A stretch of 64,000 nt of DNA from Tardiphaga sp. vice304 (lineage in GTDB: Bacteria > Pseudomonadota > Alphaproteobacteria > Rhizobiales > Xanthobacteraceae), in contig NZ_CP041402.1 in the NCBI RefSeq assembly GCF_007018905.1, positions 62,001-126,000 of the forward strand, given 5' to 3'. Made by a program: the position numbers and the translations under genes. Shown piece by piece: positions 46,141 to 54,969 of the stretch (the first letter of the stretch is position 1; the number at the start of each line of letters is the position of its first letter). Below the pieces are notes generated by a model, which saw only the letters and a list, made by a program, of their open reading frames with translations, was not told the origin of the DNA and did no database searches.

Positions 46141-48192
46141 CTATTGCAGCGTCAACCGGGCTTCCTCGATCAATGGCCGACCCGCGAAGCCAGCCGTGCG
46201 CGCGGTGACGGCCGCCGGCTGCGTCAGGCCGATCCATTCGATGGCGTCGTGCGCGGCCATCGGACGGCTGAGGAAGTAGCCCTGCATCAACGGGCAGCCA
46301 AGGTCCTGCAGCTTGCGCAGGTCTTCCGCGCTCTCGATGCCTTCCGCCACCACCTCGAACTTGAACGACTGCGCGAGATTGAGCACCGCCTGCACCAGCG
46401 CCTGGTTTTCCGCAGAGCCGGAAATGCCGGTCACGAAGCCGCGGTCGATCTTGACGCGATTGACGTGCAACTGCCTGAGGGCACCGAGCGAGGAATAGCC
46501 GACGCCGAAATCGTCGATCGTAATCTGCACGCCGGCGGCGGACAGTGCACCGAGCTTGCCTTGTACGGCCTGGACGTTCATGGCGGTCTCTTCGGTAATC
46601 TCGATCTCCAGCATCGCCGGCGGCAGCTCGTCCTTGCTGAGTTTCGCCAGCACCAGTTCGTCGATATCCACCTGCAGCATTTCGCGGGGCGAGACGTTCA
46701 TCGCCAGCCGGACATGGGGCAATCCCATCGCCTGCAAGGCTCGCATCATGCCGCAGACCTCTTTCAGGATGAAGCGAATCAGCGGCTCGGACAGCCCCGC
46801 CAGCGAGGCGACCGCGACGATTTCCTGCGGCGGAATCCAGCCCAGCTTGGGATGTTTCCAGCGCACCAGCGCCTCGAAACTGTTCAGACTGCGGCCCCCA
46901 TCGCCGAGAATCGGCTGATACCAGACCTCGAGCGCGTCGTCCGCCAACGCCTTGCCGAGATCCCGTTCGACGTCGCGGCGCATGTCCAGACGGGCACGCA
47001 GCCCGTCGTCGAACACATGGTAGCGGTTGCGTCCACCGCTCTTGGCGGCATAGAGCGCCGCGTCGGCGCATACCAGCATCTCGTCGATATCGACGCGCGG
47101 CTGCGCACAGAGCCCGATGCTGATTCCAACGCGCCCCTTGTCGAGCGCCGAGAACGGGCCGGCAATGATGCCGATCAGCCGGGCCGCCAGCGCCTCCGCC
47201 TCATCGGCAACCGCGATCGGAAACAACATCGCAAATTCATCGCCGCCGAGTCGCGCCACCAGGAAGCGGGCCGACAGATCCTGGCGCAGCCTGGCTGCGA
47301 CCTCGATCAGCAAATTGTCGCCGGCGCGATGGCCGAAGGCATCGTTGATCGACTTGAAGCCATCGAGATCGAGCAGCATCAAACAGAAGCCTAGCGCATT
47401 GTCGTGGGTGCAGCCGCGCGCCTCGTCGAGAAAACCGCTGCGATTGAGCAAGCCGGTCAACGCATCGTGCGAGGCGCGGTGGCGCATCTCTTCGGCGACG
47501 CCGGTCGCCTGGTCATTGGCGATCTCCAGCGAACGTGAAATCGCCGTCGCCTGATTCTTCAGCCGGCTGTTTTCGATAAAGGCCGTCTCGCTGTCGCGCG
47601 ACGAGCGGATCAGCGCGAACAGATACAAGAGTATCGTGGCGGCGAGACAGTTGCGATCGAAGCCGCCGGCATAAAGCAGGCCGCCGATGGCGCCCAGCAA
47701 GGGTGGCGTGATGAAGGAGATCGGAATCGGCGAATAGGCAAAGCCATGGGTCACGGAGCCGGCGGTGATGCCGCACTGGATCGCGATATAGAACAGGGTC
47801 TGCGGCGAGGTGTAGCCGTCGCACAGGATCGCAATCAGCGCCCAGACCGATCCGCCCGACAGCGCCATCACCCAGTGCGCCAGCAGGTGCTGATCGACCG
47901 ACCAGCCTCGCCCGTCGAGCTCTGATGGCAATGGCATCCGCGCCAGGACCGCGCGCAGCAGGTTGACGGAACTGGAGGCGGCGAACCAGGCCAGGCCTTC
48001 CGCGCCGAGGCCGGCATGCCAGGCCACCAGCACCGACGCAATCCCGAGCATGACATTCACCGGGATCGACATCAGCACGGTGCGACGCACCGCGAGCAAC
48101 TGGTCGCCCCGTATCCGCGACTGCAGAGACGTGTCCCCGGTCGCGGCCACAGCAACATCTTCGGAGATCTTCATGGGATGCAGGGCGAACAT
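46141..48192 (-). CDS. Membrane GGDEF-EAL bifunctional c-di-GMP enzyme
   Basis: About 683 residues. Residues 30-215 hold five or six membrane helices with no named sensor domain. A GGDEF domain follows with an intact ARLGGDEFAML loop but no RxxD inhibitory site (RFLV at that position). Then an EAL domain with FEALVRWKHP, NVSPREM, LEIEITEE, IDDFGVGYSSL, KIDRGFV and AEGIES, all the metal and catalytic positions. Both synthesis and breakdown of c-di-GMP are possible. ATG 48192 is chosen as start; ATG 48174 is an alternative. No strong ribosome-binding site precedes either. Confidence 0.92.
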   Translation of the reverse strand: MFALHPMKISEDVAVAATGDTSLQSRIRGDQLLAVRRTVLMSIPVNVMLGIASVLVAWHAGLGAEGLAWFAASSSVNLLRAVLARMPLPSELDGRGWSVDQHLLAHWVMALSGGSVWALIAILCDGYTSPQTLFYIAIQCGITAGSVTHGFAYSPIPISFITPPLLGAIGGLLYAGGFDRNCLAATILLYLFALIRSSRDSETAFIENSRLKNQATAISRSLEIANDQATGVAEEMRHRASHDALTGLLNRSGFLDEARGCTHDNALGFCLMLLDLDGFKSINDAFGHRAGDNLLIEVAARLRQDLSARFLVARLGGDEFAMLFPIAVADEAEALAARLIGIIAGPFSALDKGRVGISIGLCAQPRVDIDEMLVCADAALYAAKSGGRNRYHVFDDGLRARLDMRRDVERDLGKALADDALEVWYQPILGDGGRSLNSFEALVRWKHPKLGWIPPQEIVAVASLAGLSEPLIRFILKEVCGMMRALQAMGLPHVRLAMNVSPREMLQVDIDELVLAKLSKDELPPAMLEIEITEETAMNVQAVQGKLGALSAAGVQITIDDFGVGYSSLGALRQLHVNRVKIDRGFVTGISGSAENQALVQAVLNLAQSFKFEVVAEGIESAEDLRKLQDLGCPLMQGYFLSRPMAAHDAIEWIGLTQPAAVTARTAGFAGRPLIEEARLTLQ

Positions 48193-48481
48193 GGAACAAA
48201 TTCTAGGCGGGAACCGGTTAAGGTATGTGAATAGGCTTGCGGTATTATAGGGTGCGGTTAACGCCGCACTAACGGCAATCAACGGTCCGGCGAACCAGAA
48301 CAGCCCGCACAGCGGCCGGGATGTCGCGGTCGACTCCGCGGCCGGCCCGTATCAGGCGGCATCGTTTCGTAAACCATCGATACCGGTCGGATTCGATTCA
48401 CTATTCCGCTTAAGCAATCCAGCCGCGGTTCATGCGATGGTGGTTCATCGATCGGGGGCGAACCCCGGCAGGGAAGGCGTC

Positions 48482-48510
48482 AGGGCCGGGCCGCACAGCG
48501 GTCTGGCCCT
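48482..48510 (+). terminator. Stem-loop before small membrane protein gene
   Basis: AGGGCC-GG-GCCGC and GCGGT-CT-GGCCCT pair into a stem with one internal mismatch, followed by CCTCTTT, 17 bp before an ATG. It could be an attenuator or the terminator of a short transcript. The rest of the 334-bp gap (48193-48526) shows no gene. Confidence 0.45.
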
Positions 48511-48526
48511 CCTCTTTGGAGACCAC

Positions 48527-48694
48527 ATGACCAGCAAGAAACAATCCGCCCCGCGCAAGCGGGCCAAGGCTGCGCAGGCGGTCTATCCGACCTCCGCCGT
48601 CGCGGTCGCCGCGCGCAACCTGCTCAACATGGCGGTGGTGATGGCGACCTGCGGCACGATTTTGCTGACGCTGATGATCGTGAAGCGCTTCTAG
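48527..48694 (+). CDS. Small membrane protein (55 aa)
   Basis: A 55-residue protein with a basic head (SKKQSAPRKRAKAAQA) and one hydrophobic helix (LLNMAVVMATCGTILLTLMI) ending VKRF. GGAG lies 6 bp before the ATG. It overlaps the convergent FAD oxidoreductase gene by 4 bp. No domain is recognised; a single-pass inner-membrane protein with a cytoplasmic basic N-terminus is the likely topology. Confidence 0.6.
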   Translation: MTSKKQSAPRKRAKAAQAVYPTSAVAVAARNLLNMAVVMATCGTILLTLMIVKRF

Positions 48695-50070
48695 CTTTTA
48701 TCCGGCTTCATGCCAGCCAGCAGTGTCGGGATCAGTTCCGACACCGTGGGATGGATCGGCACCACCCATTGCAGCCTGGTATATTCCGCGCCGAGATTCA
48801 TGGCGTCGAGCAGGCCGTGGATGGCCTCGTCACCGGACGTGCCGAGGATTGCAGCGCCCAGGATCTTTTTCGTTTCGGCATCCACCACCACCTGCATCAG
48901 GCCCGCGGTCTCGCCCTTCTCCACGGCACGCCCGACATGGGTCATCGGCCTGGAGCCGACCAGCAGCTTCTTTCCGGTGGCGCGCGCCTGCGTCAGCGTC
49001 AGGCCGACGCGGCCGAGCGGCGGATCGATATAAAGCGCGTAGCCGGCAATGCGGTCGCTGACCTTGCGGCTGGCGCCATCGAGCAGGTTGGCGGCGATAA
49101 TCTCGAAATCATTATAGGCGGTGTGCGTAAAGGCACCACGGCCATTGCAGTCGCCCATCGCGAAGATGCCGGACACGTTGGTCTCGAGGCCGTCATCAAC
49201 CTTGATGTAGCCGCGCGCATCCAGTTCGACGCCCGCTGTGTCGAGGCAGAGATCGTCGGTGTTGGGACGGCGGCCGACAGCCAGCAGCACGTCGGAGCCG
49301 ACGATCTGCGGTTCGCCCTCACGGCATTCGACGCCGACTCCCACACCATCGGCATGCCGATGAAAACTGATACATTCCGCGCCGGTGCGGACGTTGATCC
49401 CCTCCGCGAGCAGGATCTCGCGAATGGCTTCCGAGATTTCCACATCCTCACGCGCCACCAGATGCGCGCTTTTCTCCACCACCGTCACCTCGGCGCCGAA
49501 GCGGCGGAACATCTGCGCGAATTCCAGCCCGATATAGCTGCCGCCGATCACCACCAGATGCTTCGGCACGCGATCGAGCTGCAGCATGCCGGTGTTAGTG
49601 AGATAGGTGATGTCGTGGATGCCCGGCATATCCGGCAGCGCGGCGCGACCACCCACATTTAGGAAGATCTTCGGTGCACTCAGCAGCTCGGCGCCGACGC
49701 GCAGCGTGGTGGGCGATTCGAAGCGCGCGTGGCCGTCGATCACCGTGCAGTTCTTCATGCCGCGCAGCCAGTGCTCGACACCTTCCCGTGAATCCAGCGT
49801 CACCTTGTCGGCGCGCGCCTTGACACGGGCCATGTCGATACGCACCGCGTCGATCATCACGCCGTACTCGGCGCCGCGGCGCGCCAGATGCGCGGCATAG
49901 GCGCTGGCGACCAGCGTCTTGGTCGGCTTGCAGCCGGTATTGACGCAGGTGCCGCCGAACAGATGGCGCTCGACGATGGCCACCTTCATGCCGGCGGCGG
50001 TCAGCCGGCCGGCAAGCGCGGGGCCGGCCTGCCCGGCGCCGACGATGATGGCATCGAATGCGCGGGTCAT
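48691..50070 (-). CDS. FAD-dependent pyridine nucleotide-disulfide oxidoreductase (mercuric-reductase-like)
   Basis: A 459-residue flavoprotein with IIVGAGQAGPALAGRL (FAD), redox-active pair in GGTCVNTGCKPTKTL, a second nucleotide fold HLVVIGGSYIGLEFAQMF and the FAD-end motif GIFAMGDCNGRGAF. The C-terminal dimer domain ends with PIHPTVSELIP, carrying the His-Pro and Glu base of the family. It lacks the C-terminal cysteine pair of true MerA, so the substrate is not mercury on present evidence. The start overlaps the upstream DUF4126 stop (ATGA). Confidence 0.9.
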   Translation of the reverse strand: MTRAFDAIIVGAGQAGPALAGRLTAAGMKVAIVERHLFGGTCVNTGCKPTKTLVASAYAAHLARRGAEYGVMIDAVRIDMARVKARADKVTLDSREGVEHWLRGMKNCTVIDGHARFESPTTLRVGAELLSAPKIFLNVGGRAALPDMPGIHDITYLTNTGMLQLDRVPKHLVVIGGSYIGLEFAQMFRRFGAEVTVVEKSAHLVAREDVEISEAIREILLAEGINVRTGAECISFHRHADGVGVGVECREGEPQIVGSDVLLAVGRRPNTDDLCLDTAGVELDARGYIKVDDGLETNVSGIFAMGDCNGRGAFTHTAYNDFEIIAANLLDGASRKVSDRIAGYALYIDPPLGRVGLTLTQARATGKKLLVGSRPMTHVGRAVEKGETAGLMQVVVDAETKKILGAAILGTSGDEAIHGLLDAMNLGAEYTRLQWVVPIHPTVSELIPTLLAGMKPDKS

Positions 50071-50525
50071 TTCAGCGCCAGCACGATCAGCGCCGCGCCG
50101 ACGATGGCGATGGCGTCTTCGATGAAGGCAGCGGGCTGATCACGGCCGAAATGCGCCGCGAGCCGGCCGCGCAGTTCAGCGCCGCCGAGCGTGCCGATCA
50201 CCGCGCCGACGATGCCGGCCAGTGCACCTGGCATCCAGTTCGCCGGCCCGGCGATGGCGACGCCGGCCAGGGCGCCGATTACGACGCGACCGCCAAATTG
50301 CGGCGGAACCTTGCGGCTCGGCGTCGACAGCAACTGGTCGGTGATCAATTCGCCGATGGCGAGGATGGTGAAGAGGATGACGGTCCAGATGGAGCCGAGA
50401 AACCAAAGCCAGGTGCCGTCGAGTTTCAGCAGCCCTAGATAAGCAGCCCAGCTCAGAGCGGCCGCCGGCATCATCGCGCGCAGGCCGGCGACAATGCCCA
50501 TTGGCAATCCGAGCAGATAGACCAT
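50067..50525 (-). CDS. DUF4126 membrane protein
   Basis: A 152-residue protein with four or five hydrophobic segments and the DUF4126 pattern: GLPMGIVAGLRAMMPAAALSW, ELITDQLLSTPSRKVPPQF, RVVIGALAGVAIAG and GAVIGTLGGAELRGRLAAHF. The function is unknown. AGGAGG lies 5 bp before ATG 50525; the upstream extension is rejected. It overlaps the following FAD oxidoreductase gene by ATGA, so the two are made together. Confidence 0.85.
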   Translation of the reverse strand: MVYLLGLPMGIVAGLRAMMPAAALSWAAYLGLLKLDGTWLWFLGSIWTVILFTILAIGELITDQLLSTPSRKVPPQFGGRVVIGALAGVAIAGPANWMPGALAGIVGAVIGTLGGAELRGRLAAHFGRDQPAAFIEDAIAIVGAALIVLALK

Positions 50526-50654
50526 GACGCCTCCTTGCCGCCCGGCCGTACTGCCGACGCGGTAGGAGAGTAGCGGTGACATGGCGACACGCCAAGCGCG
50601 CCGATGATGGTGCAGATCAGCCGGATGTGGATGCAGAAGCTAATGCAGCAAAGC

Positions 50655-50855
50655 TCAACCCGTGCGATCCGCCGTCACGCTGTAATTCGCTTCGAACGCC
50701 GCGGCGTCTTGCGTCTGACCATCCGGCCCGGTGATCTCGACGTCCCAGCAGCCATCTTCGGTGAGTTCGCGGGCTTTCTTCAAGGCCGCTTCGGCGCTGT
50801 CGCGGCGGAGCGATATCATTCCCGACGTATCGGTCCCTTTGACGAGAAAAGGCAT
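50655..50855 (-). CDS. Small conserved soluble protein (66 aa)
   Basis: A 66-residue protein beginning MPFLVKGTDTSGMISLRRDS with a helix (AEAALKKARELTEDG) and a strand (CWDVEITGPDG). This strand-strand-helix-strand plan is that of small DUF6894/DUF1508-like proteins. AAGGAGA precedes ATG 50855. The function is unknown. Confidence 0.6.
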   Translation of the reverse strand: MPFLVKGTDTSGMISLRRDSAEAALKKARELTEDGCWDVEITGPDGQTQDAAAFEANYSVTADRTG

Positions 50856-50971
50856 TCGATGGTCTCCTTGCAAGAACGGCGCGCGATATTTTGCATTGCG
50901 TCGTTATGCACATCAGATCACAGGCGTGCGCCGAATTCCAGCAACTTGCCGACGTGATCTCGCGGGTACTA

Positions 50972-52249
50972 TCATGCGCTTGCGCGGGCAACAGGGCGGG
51001 TCAGGACGAAGAACAGCATCGTACCGCACGTTAGCATGCCAGCCATCGCCATCAGCACTACCGGCAGGCCAAAGGCCGCGGCGATCGGGCTGGTCGCCGA
51101 CTGCATCACGGCGGTGCCGAGGAAGAATGACAGGTTAACCGCCGACAGCGCCTTGCCGACATGCTCCGACGGCACCATCTGCCGCGTCATCGCATAGATC
51201 AGCGGCTGCACGCAGACCAAGAGGCCGATCAGCACCAGCGCGCCGATATCGAACGACACCGGCATCACCGCGACGCCGAACAGCGAGGACAGCGGCTGGC
51301 CGGGTCCGCCCCACGCCATCAGCACGAACAGGGCGGCGGCGAGCAATTGCGAGCCGAGCAGCAGACCGCGGCGATGGCCGAGCCGGCGATCGACCACGCC
51401 GCTCAGCGTCGGTGCCAGCACCAATGCCAGCGTGAACAGCAGCAGCACATTGCCGGCCGCGATCCGCGACAGGCCCTTGATATCCATCAGCCACGGCCCG
51501 GCCCACAGCCCGCGCAACACGAGCTGTACTGCCAGCGACACGAAGGCCAGGATCACGATGCCGCGCAACGCCGGTGACAGGCCGAGCCGCAGCACCGTGA
51601 TCATCTCGGTCAGCAGCGCGCGGCGCGTCGATGCCGACGGCTTGTCGTTAGGCACGAACAGCAGCACCAGCAGCGCCACCACGCAGGCGGCGGCGGCGCT
51701 CAGCCAGAAGCCGCTGCGCCAGCCCCAATGCTCGACCACCCACGCCAGCGGCGCCGATGACAGCAGCATGCCGCCATTGCCGAGCGACAGGATCAGCCCG
51801 GACCACAGGCCGAACTGCACCGGCGACAGCCGCTTGGCCGCCAGCGCCATCGGGCATAGCAGCATGCCCGACGTCGCCATCCCCATGATGATCTGCGCCA
51901 GCAGGAAGCTCGCCGGCCCCTGCGATAATGCCGCGATGCACGCACCGAGCAGCGTGGCGCCGAACAGCACCAGCGACACGTTGCGGATGCTGTAACGATC
52001 GAGCGCCACGCCGATCGGAATCTGGAACAACGCGAAGGAGAAATGATAGGCCGCGGTCAGCGCCGCCAGCCGCTGCGCGGTGGAATGCAGGTCGGCCGCC
52101 ATCACGTCGATCGCCACCGCCGGCGTGGTACGCAGCAGGTTCGACAGCACATGCCCGCAGGTAAGGATCACCATAGCGGCGATCAAAGCGATGCCGACGC
52201 GCGGCGGGCTATTTTCGGCGGACGGGGTGGGCTTGATCTCACCATTCAT
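50972..52249 (-). CDS. MFS transporter
   Basis: A 425-residue protein with 12 predicted membrane helices. Helix 1 is ALIAAMVILTCGHVL, the loop 2-3 region reads FSFALFQIPIGVALDRYSIRN (motif A-like G-x3-D-R), and the second half repeats it as APTLSGVVDRRLGHRRG. The substrate is unknown; the layout resembles nitrate/oxalate or drug exporters only loosely. The start at ATG 52249 gives a 25-residue head; the 160-codon upstream extension overlaps the gene at 52392 and is not real. Confidence 0.88.
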   Translation of the reverse strand: MNGEIKPTPSAENSPPRVGIALIAAMVILTCGHVLSNLLRTTPAVAIDVMAADLHSTAQRLAALTAAYHFSFALFQIPIGVALDRYSIRNVSLVLFGATLLGACIAALSQGPASFLLAQIIMGMATSGMLLCPMALAAKRLSPVQFGLWSGLILSLGNGGMLLSSAPLAWVVEHWGWRSGFWLSAAAACVVALLVLLFVPNDKPSASTRRALLTEMITVLRLGLSPALRGIVILAFVSLAVQLVLRGLWAGPWLMDIKGLSRIAAGNVLLLFTLALVLAPTLSGVVDRRLGHRRGLLLGSQLLAAALFVLMAWGGPGQPLSSLFGVAVMPVSFDIGALVLIGLLVCVQPLIYAMTRQMVPSEHVGKALSAVNLSFFLGTAVMQSATSPIAAAFGLPVVLMAMAGMLTCGTMLFFVLTRPVARASA

Positions 52250-52391
52250 GCGGGTTCGCGTACGACGAAACCTGCGACAGGGCAACAGGCCGCGTCTGCC
52301 GGATGACGCCGGGGGACCCGCGATTATTCGGTAGGAAGGTGCCGTCGCCCGCGGTAGAGTCCTGTGGCAACGCCCGCCTCGGGCCAGGAGC

Positions 52392-52592
52392 ATGACGACC
52401 ATGGACCCTACCTTTTCCGCCGCCGAACTCGACGATCGTATTGCCGTGCTGCGTGACAACATCCGGCAATTGATCGAGCAGGCCGCGGCGGCTTCCGGCG
52501 AACAGACCGAGTCACGCATTGCCGATCGTCTGACCCAGCAGAACGAGGAACTTGACAAGCTGACCGCGCAGCGCGACGCCTTGAAAAAATAG
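52392..52592 (+). CDS. Small coiled-coil protein (66 aa)
   Basis: A 66-residue, all-helical acidic protein: SAAELDDRIAVLRDNIRQLI, then EQTESRIADRLTQQNEELDK with heptad spacing and LTAQRDALKK at the end. CAGGAG precedes the ATG closely. A dimeric coiled coil is likely; nothing more can be said. A 97-bp gap separates it from the molybdopterin oxidoreductase. Confidence 0.6.
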   Translation: MTTMDPTFSAAELDDRIAVLRDNIRQLIEQAAAASGEQTESRIADRLTQQNEELDKLTAQRDALKK

Positions 52593-52689
52593 CATCGGGC
52601 CGCCTGCATGCCCATGCAGGCGGTATCGTGCCGCGCGAATACGCCAAACCACGACTTCCCATGGCGCTGCGCCATGATAATCTCGCGGC

Positions 52690-54804
52690 ATGAACATCCA
52701 GACCGCGATCGACGCCACCGACGATACAAGAATCGACATCCGGCACTCGACCTGCCCGCATGACTGTCCCTCCGCCTGCGCCCTCGACATCGAGGTGGTC
52801 GGAGGCACCACGATCGGCCGGGTGCGCGGCTCCAAACAGCAGAGCTACACCGCCGGCGTGATCTGCGCCAAGGTCGCGCGCTATGCCGAGCGCATCCATC
52901 ATCCCGAACGGCTGATGCATCCGATGCGCCGCACGGGTCCGAAAGGCTCCGGGCAGTTCGCGCAAATCTCCTGGGACGAGGCGCTCGACGAGATCGCCGC
53001 GAAGTTCAGTGAGGCCGAACGCGCGTTCGGCGCGGAATCGGTTTGGCCCTATTTCTACGCCGGCACGATGGGGCTGGTGATGCGCGACGGCATCAACCGC
53101 CTTGCCAATGTAAAGAAATACTCGCGTTTCTACAGCACGATCTGCGCGACCATCGCCTGGGCGGGCTTCTCGGCCGGCACCGGCCGCGTTGCCGGCGTCG
53201 ATCCGCGCGAGATGGCGAAGTCCGATCTGATCGTGGTGTGGGGCACCAACCCGGTCAACACCCAGGTCAACGTGATGACCCACGTCGCCCGCGCCCGCAA
53301 GGACCACGGCGCCAAACTCGCCGTTGTCGATATCTACGACAACGACACCATGAAGCAGGCCGACATCAAGATCCTGCTTCGGCCCGGCACCGACGGCGCC
53401 TTTGCGGCCGGCGTGATGCATGTGCTGTTCCGCGACGGGTTGGCCGACCGCGCCTATCTGGCGAAGTACACCGATGCCTCGCCGGAACTGGAAGCGCATC
53501 TTTCGTCGCGCACGCCGCAATGGGCTTCCGACATCTGTGGCGTGCCCGTCGCGGAGATCGAGGCCTTTGCCAGACTGGTGGGCGAAACCCCGCGCTCGTA
53601 TTTCCGGCTCGGCTACGGCTTCACCCGCAGCCGCAATGGCGCCGCGCAGATGCACGCGGCGTTGTGTATCCCGACCATCACCGGCGCCTGGCAATATGAG
53701 GGCGGCGGCGCGTTCTTCAACAATGCCGCGATCTGGAAGTTCGACAAGACGCTGATCGAGGGTCTCGACGTGCTCGACCCCGCGACGCGCCGACTCGACC
53801 AGTCGAAGATCGGCCGCATCCTGACGGGCGACGCAGAAGCGCTGAAGAACGGCCCGCCGGTGAAGGCGATGCTGATCCAGAACACCAATCCGATGACGGT
53901 AGCGCCTGAGCAGGCCAAGGTGCGCGAAGGCTTTGCCCGCGAAGACCTGTTCGTCGCGGTGCACGAGCAGTTCATGACCGAGACGGCGCTGATGGCCGAC
54001 ATCGTGCTGCCCGCGACGATGTTCATGGAGCATGACGACCTCTATTACGGCGGTGGTCACCAGCACATCTCGGTCGGCGCGAAGCTGATCGACGCGCCCG
54101 GCGAATGCCGCTCCAACCACGCGGTGCTGCAAGGGCTGGCGTCACGGCTAGGCGCCAACCACCGCGCGTTCGACATGACGCCGCGCGAGATCATCGACGA
54201 GACGCTTGTGGTCAGCGGCCGCGGCAGCATCGATGCCTTGCAGGCCGAGCTGTGGCGCGACATCCAGCCGGACTTCCGCGCCTCGCATTATCTCGACGGC
54301 TTCGCGCACGCCGATGGCAAATTCCACTTCAAGGCCGACTGGAGCGCGGTGCCGATGCCCAATGCCGGGCTGATGGGCGCCTGGGATGCGATGCCGTCTT
54401 TTCCGGACCACTGGGCGGTGACGGAAGCGGCCGACGATGCGCATCCGTTTCGCCTCGCCACCAGCCCGTCGCGCAGCTTCCTCAACACCAGCTTCAACGA
54501 GACGCCGTCGTCGCAGGCCCGCGAGGGCGCGCCCTGCGTGATGATGCATCCGGACGACGCGGCCGGCCTCTCAATTGTCGATGGCGACGCCGTCACGCTG
54601 GGCAATCCGCGCGGCGAGACCACGCTGACCGCGCGGATCTTCCCGGGGCTGCGCCGCGGCGTACTAATCGCGGAATCAGTGCACCCCAACAAGTCCCACA
54701 TCGGCAGCCAGGGCATCAACATGCTCACCGGCGGAGAAGCCGTAGCACCCTACGGCGGCGCGGCGTTTCACGACAACAAGGTGTGGGTGAAGAAGGTGGT
54801 GTGA
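52690..54804 (+). CDS. Molybdopterin-dependent oxidoreductase (DMSO reductase family)
   Basis: A 704-residue cytoplasmic protein without Tat signal. Four cysteines for an Fe4S4 cluster sit at residues 22, 26, 30 and 59 (STCPHDCPSAC, GVICAK). The MGD-binding domains follow with LIVVWGTNPVNTQVN, LLRPGTDGAFAAGVM and ALMADIVLPATMFMEHDD; the C-terminal MoCo-binding barrel is AGLSIVDGDAVTLGNPRGE. It resembles formate-dehydrogenase/BisC-like reductases. Electron partner and substrate are unknown, with no adjacent subunits. Confidence 0.92.
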   Translation: MNIQTAIDATDDTRIDIRHSTCPHDCPSACALDIEVVGGTTIGRVRGSKQQSYTAGVICAKVARYAERIHHPERLMHPMRRTGPKGSGQFAQISWDEALDEIAAKFSEAERAFGAESVWPYFYAGTMGLVMRDGINRLANVKKYSRFYSTICATIAWAGFSAGTGRVAGVDPREMAKSDLIVVWGTNPVNTQVNVMTHVARARKDHGAKLAVVDIYDNDTMKQADIKILLRPGTDGAFAAGVMHVLFRDGLADRAYLAKYTDASPELEAHLSSRTPQWASDICGVPVAEIEAFARLVGETPRSYFRLGYGFTRSRNGAAQMHAALCIPTITGAWQYEGGGAFFNNAAIWKFDKTLIEGLDVLDPATRRLDQSKIGRILTGDAEALKNGPPVKAMLIQNTNPMTVAPEQAKVREGFAREDLFVAVHEQFMTETALMADIVLPATMFMEHDDLYYGGGHQHISVGAKLIDAPGECRSNHAVLQGLASRLGANHRAFDMTPREIIDETLVVSGRGSIDALQAELWRDIQPDFRASHYLDGFAHADGKFHFKADWSAVPMPNAGLMGAWDAMPSFPDHWAVTEAADDAHPFRLATSPSRSFLNTSFNETPSSQAREGAPCVMMHPDDAAGLSIVDGDAVTLGNPRGETTLTARIFPGLRRGVLIAESVHPNKSHIGSQGINMLTGGEAVAPYGGAAFHDNKVWVKKVV

Positions 54805-54821
54805 CGCGCCACTTTCTCCAC

Positions 54822-54941
54822 GTCGTCCCCGCGAAAACGGGGACCCATACATGCTGGAGAGATAGGTGAAGCGCGAGCAACGTCGTTCTGCGTTTGAACT
54901 ACGATGTCGGAGGTTATGGGTCCCGCGTTCGCGGGGACGAC
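54822..54941. repeat. Intergenic palindromic element, family D
   Basis: GTCGTCCCCGCGAA and TTCGCGGGGACGAC ends, with GGGACCCATA / TATGGGTCCC inside, form a long hairpin. It lies between the convergent molybdopterin and GMC oxidoreductase genes. Confidence 0.8.
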
Positions 54942-54969
54942 AGCTGTGAGGACGCAGCCCGACTTTTTC

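Noticed and set aside
46063..47394. 443-codon plus frame opposite the GGDEF-EAL gene
   Set aside because: Shadow of an evident GGDEF-EAL protein with all catalytic motifs.
50972..52729. MFS protein with 160 extra N-terminal residues
   Set aside because: The extension overlaps the small coiled-coil gene and the molybdopterin gene start and is not transporter-like; start set at 52249.
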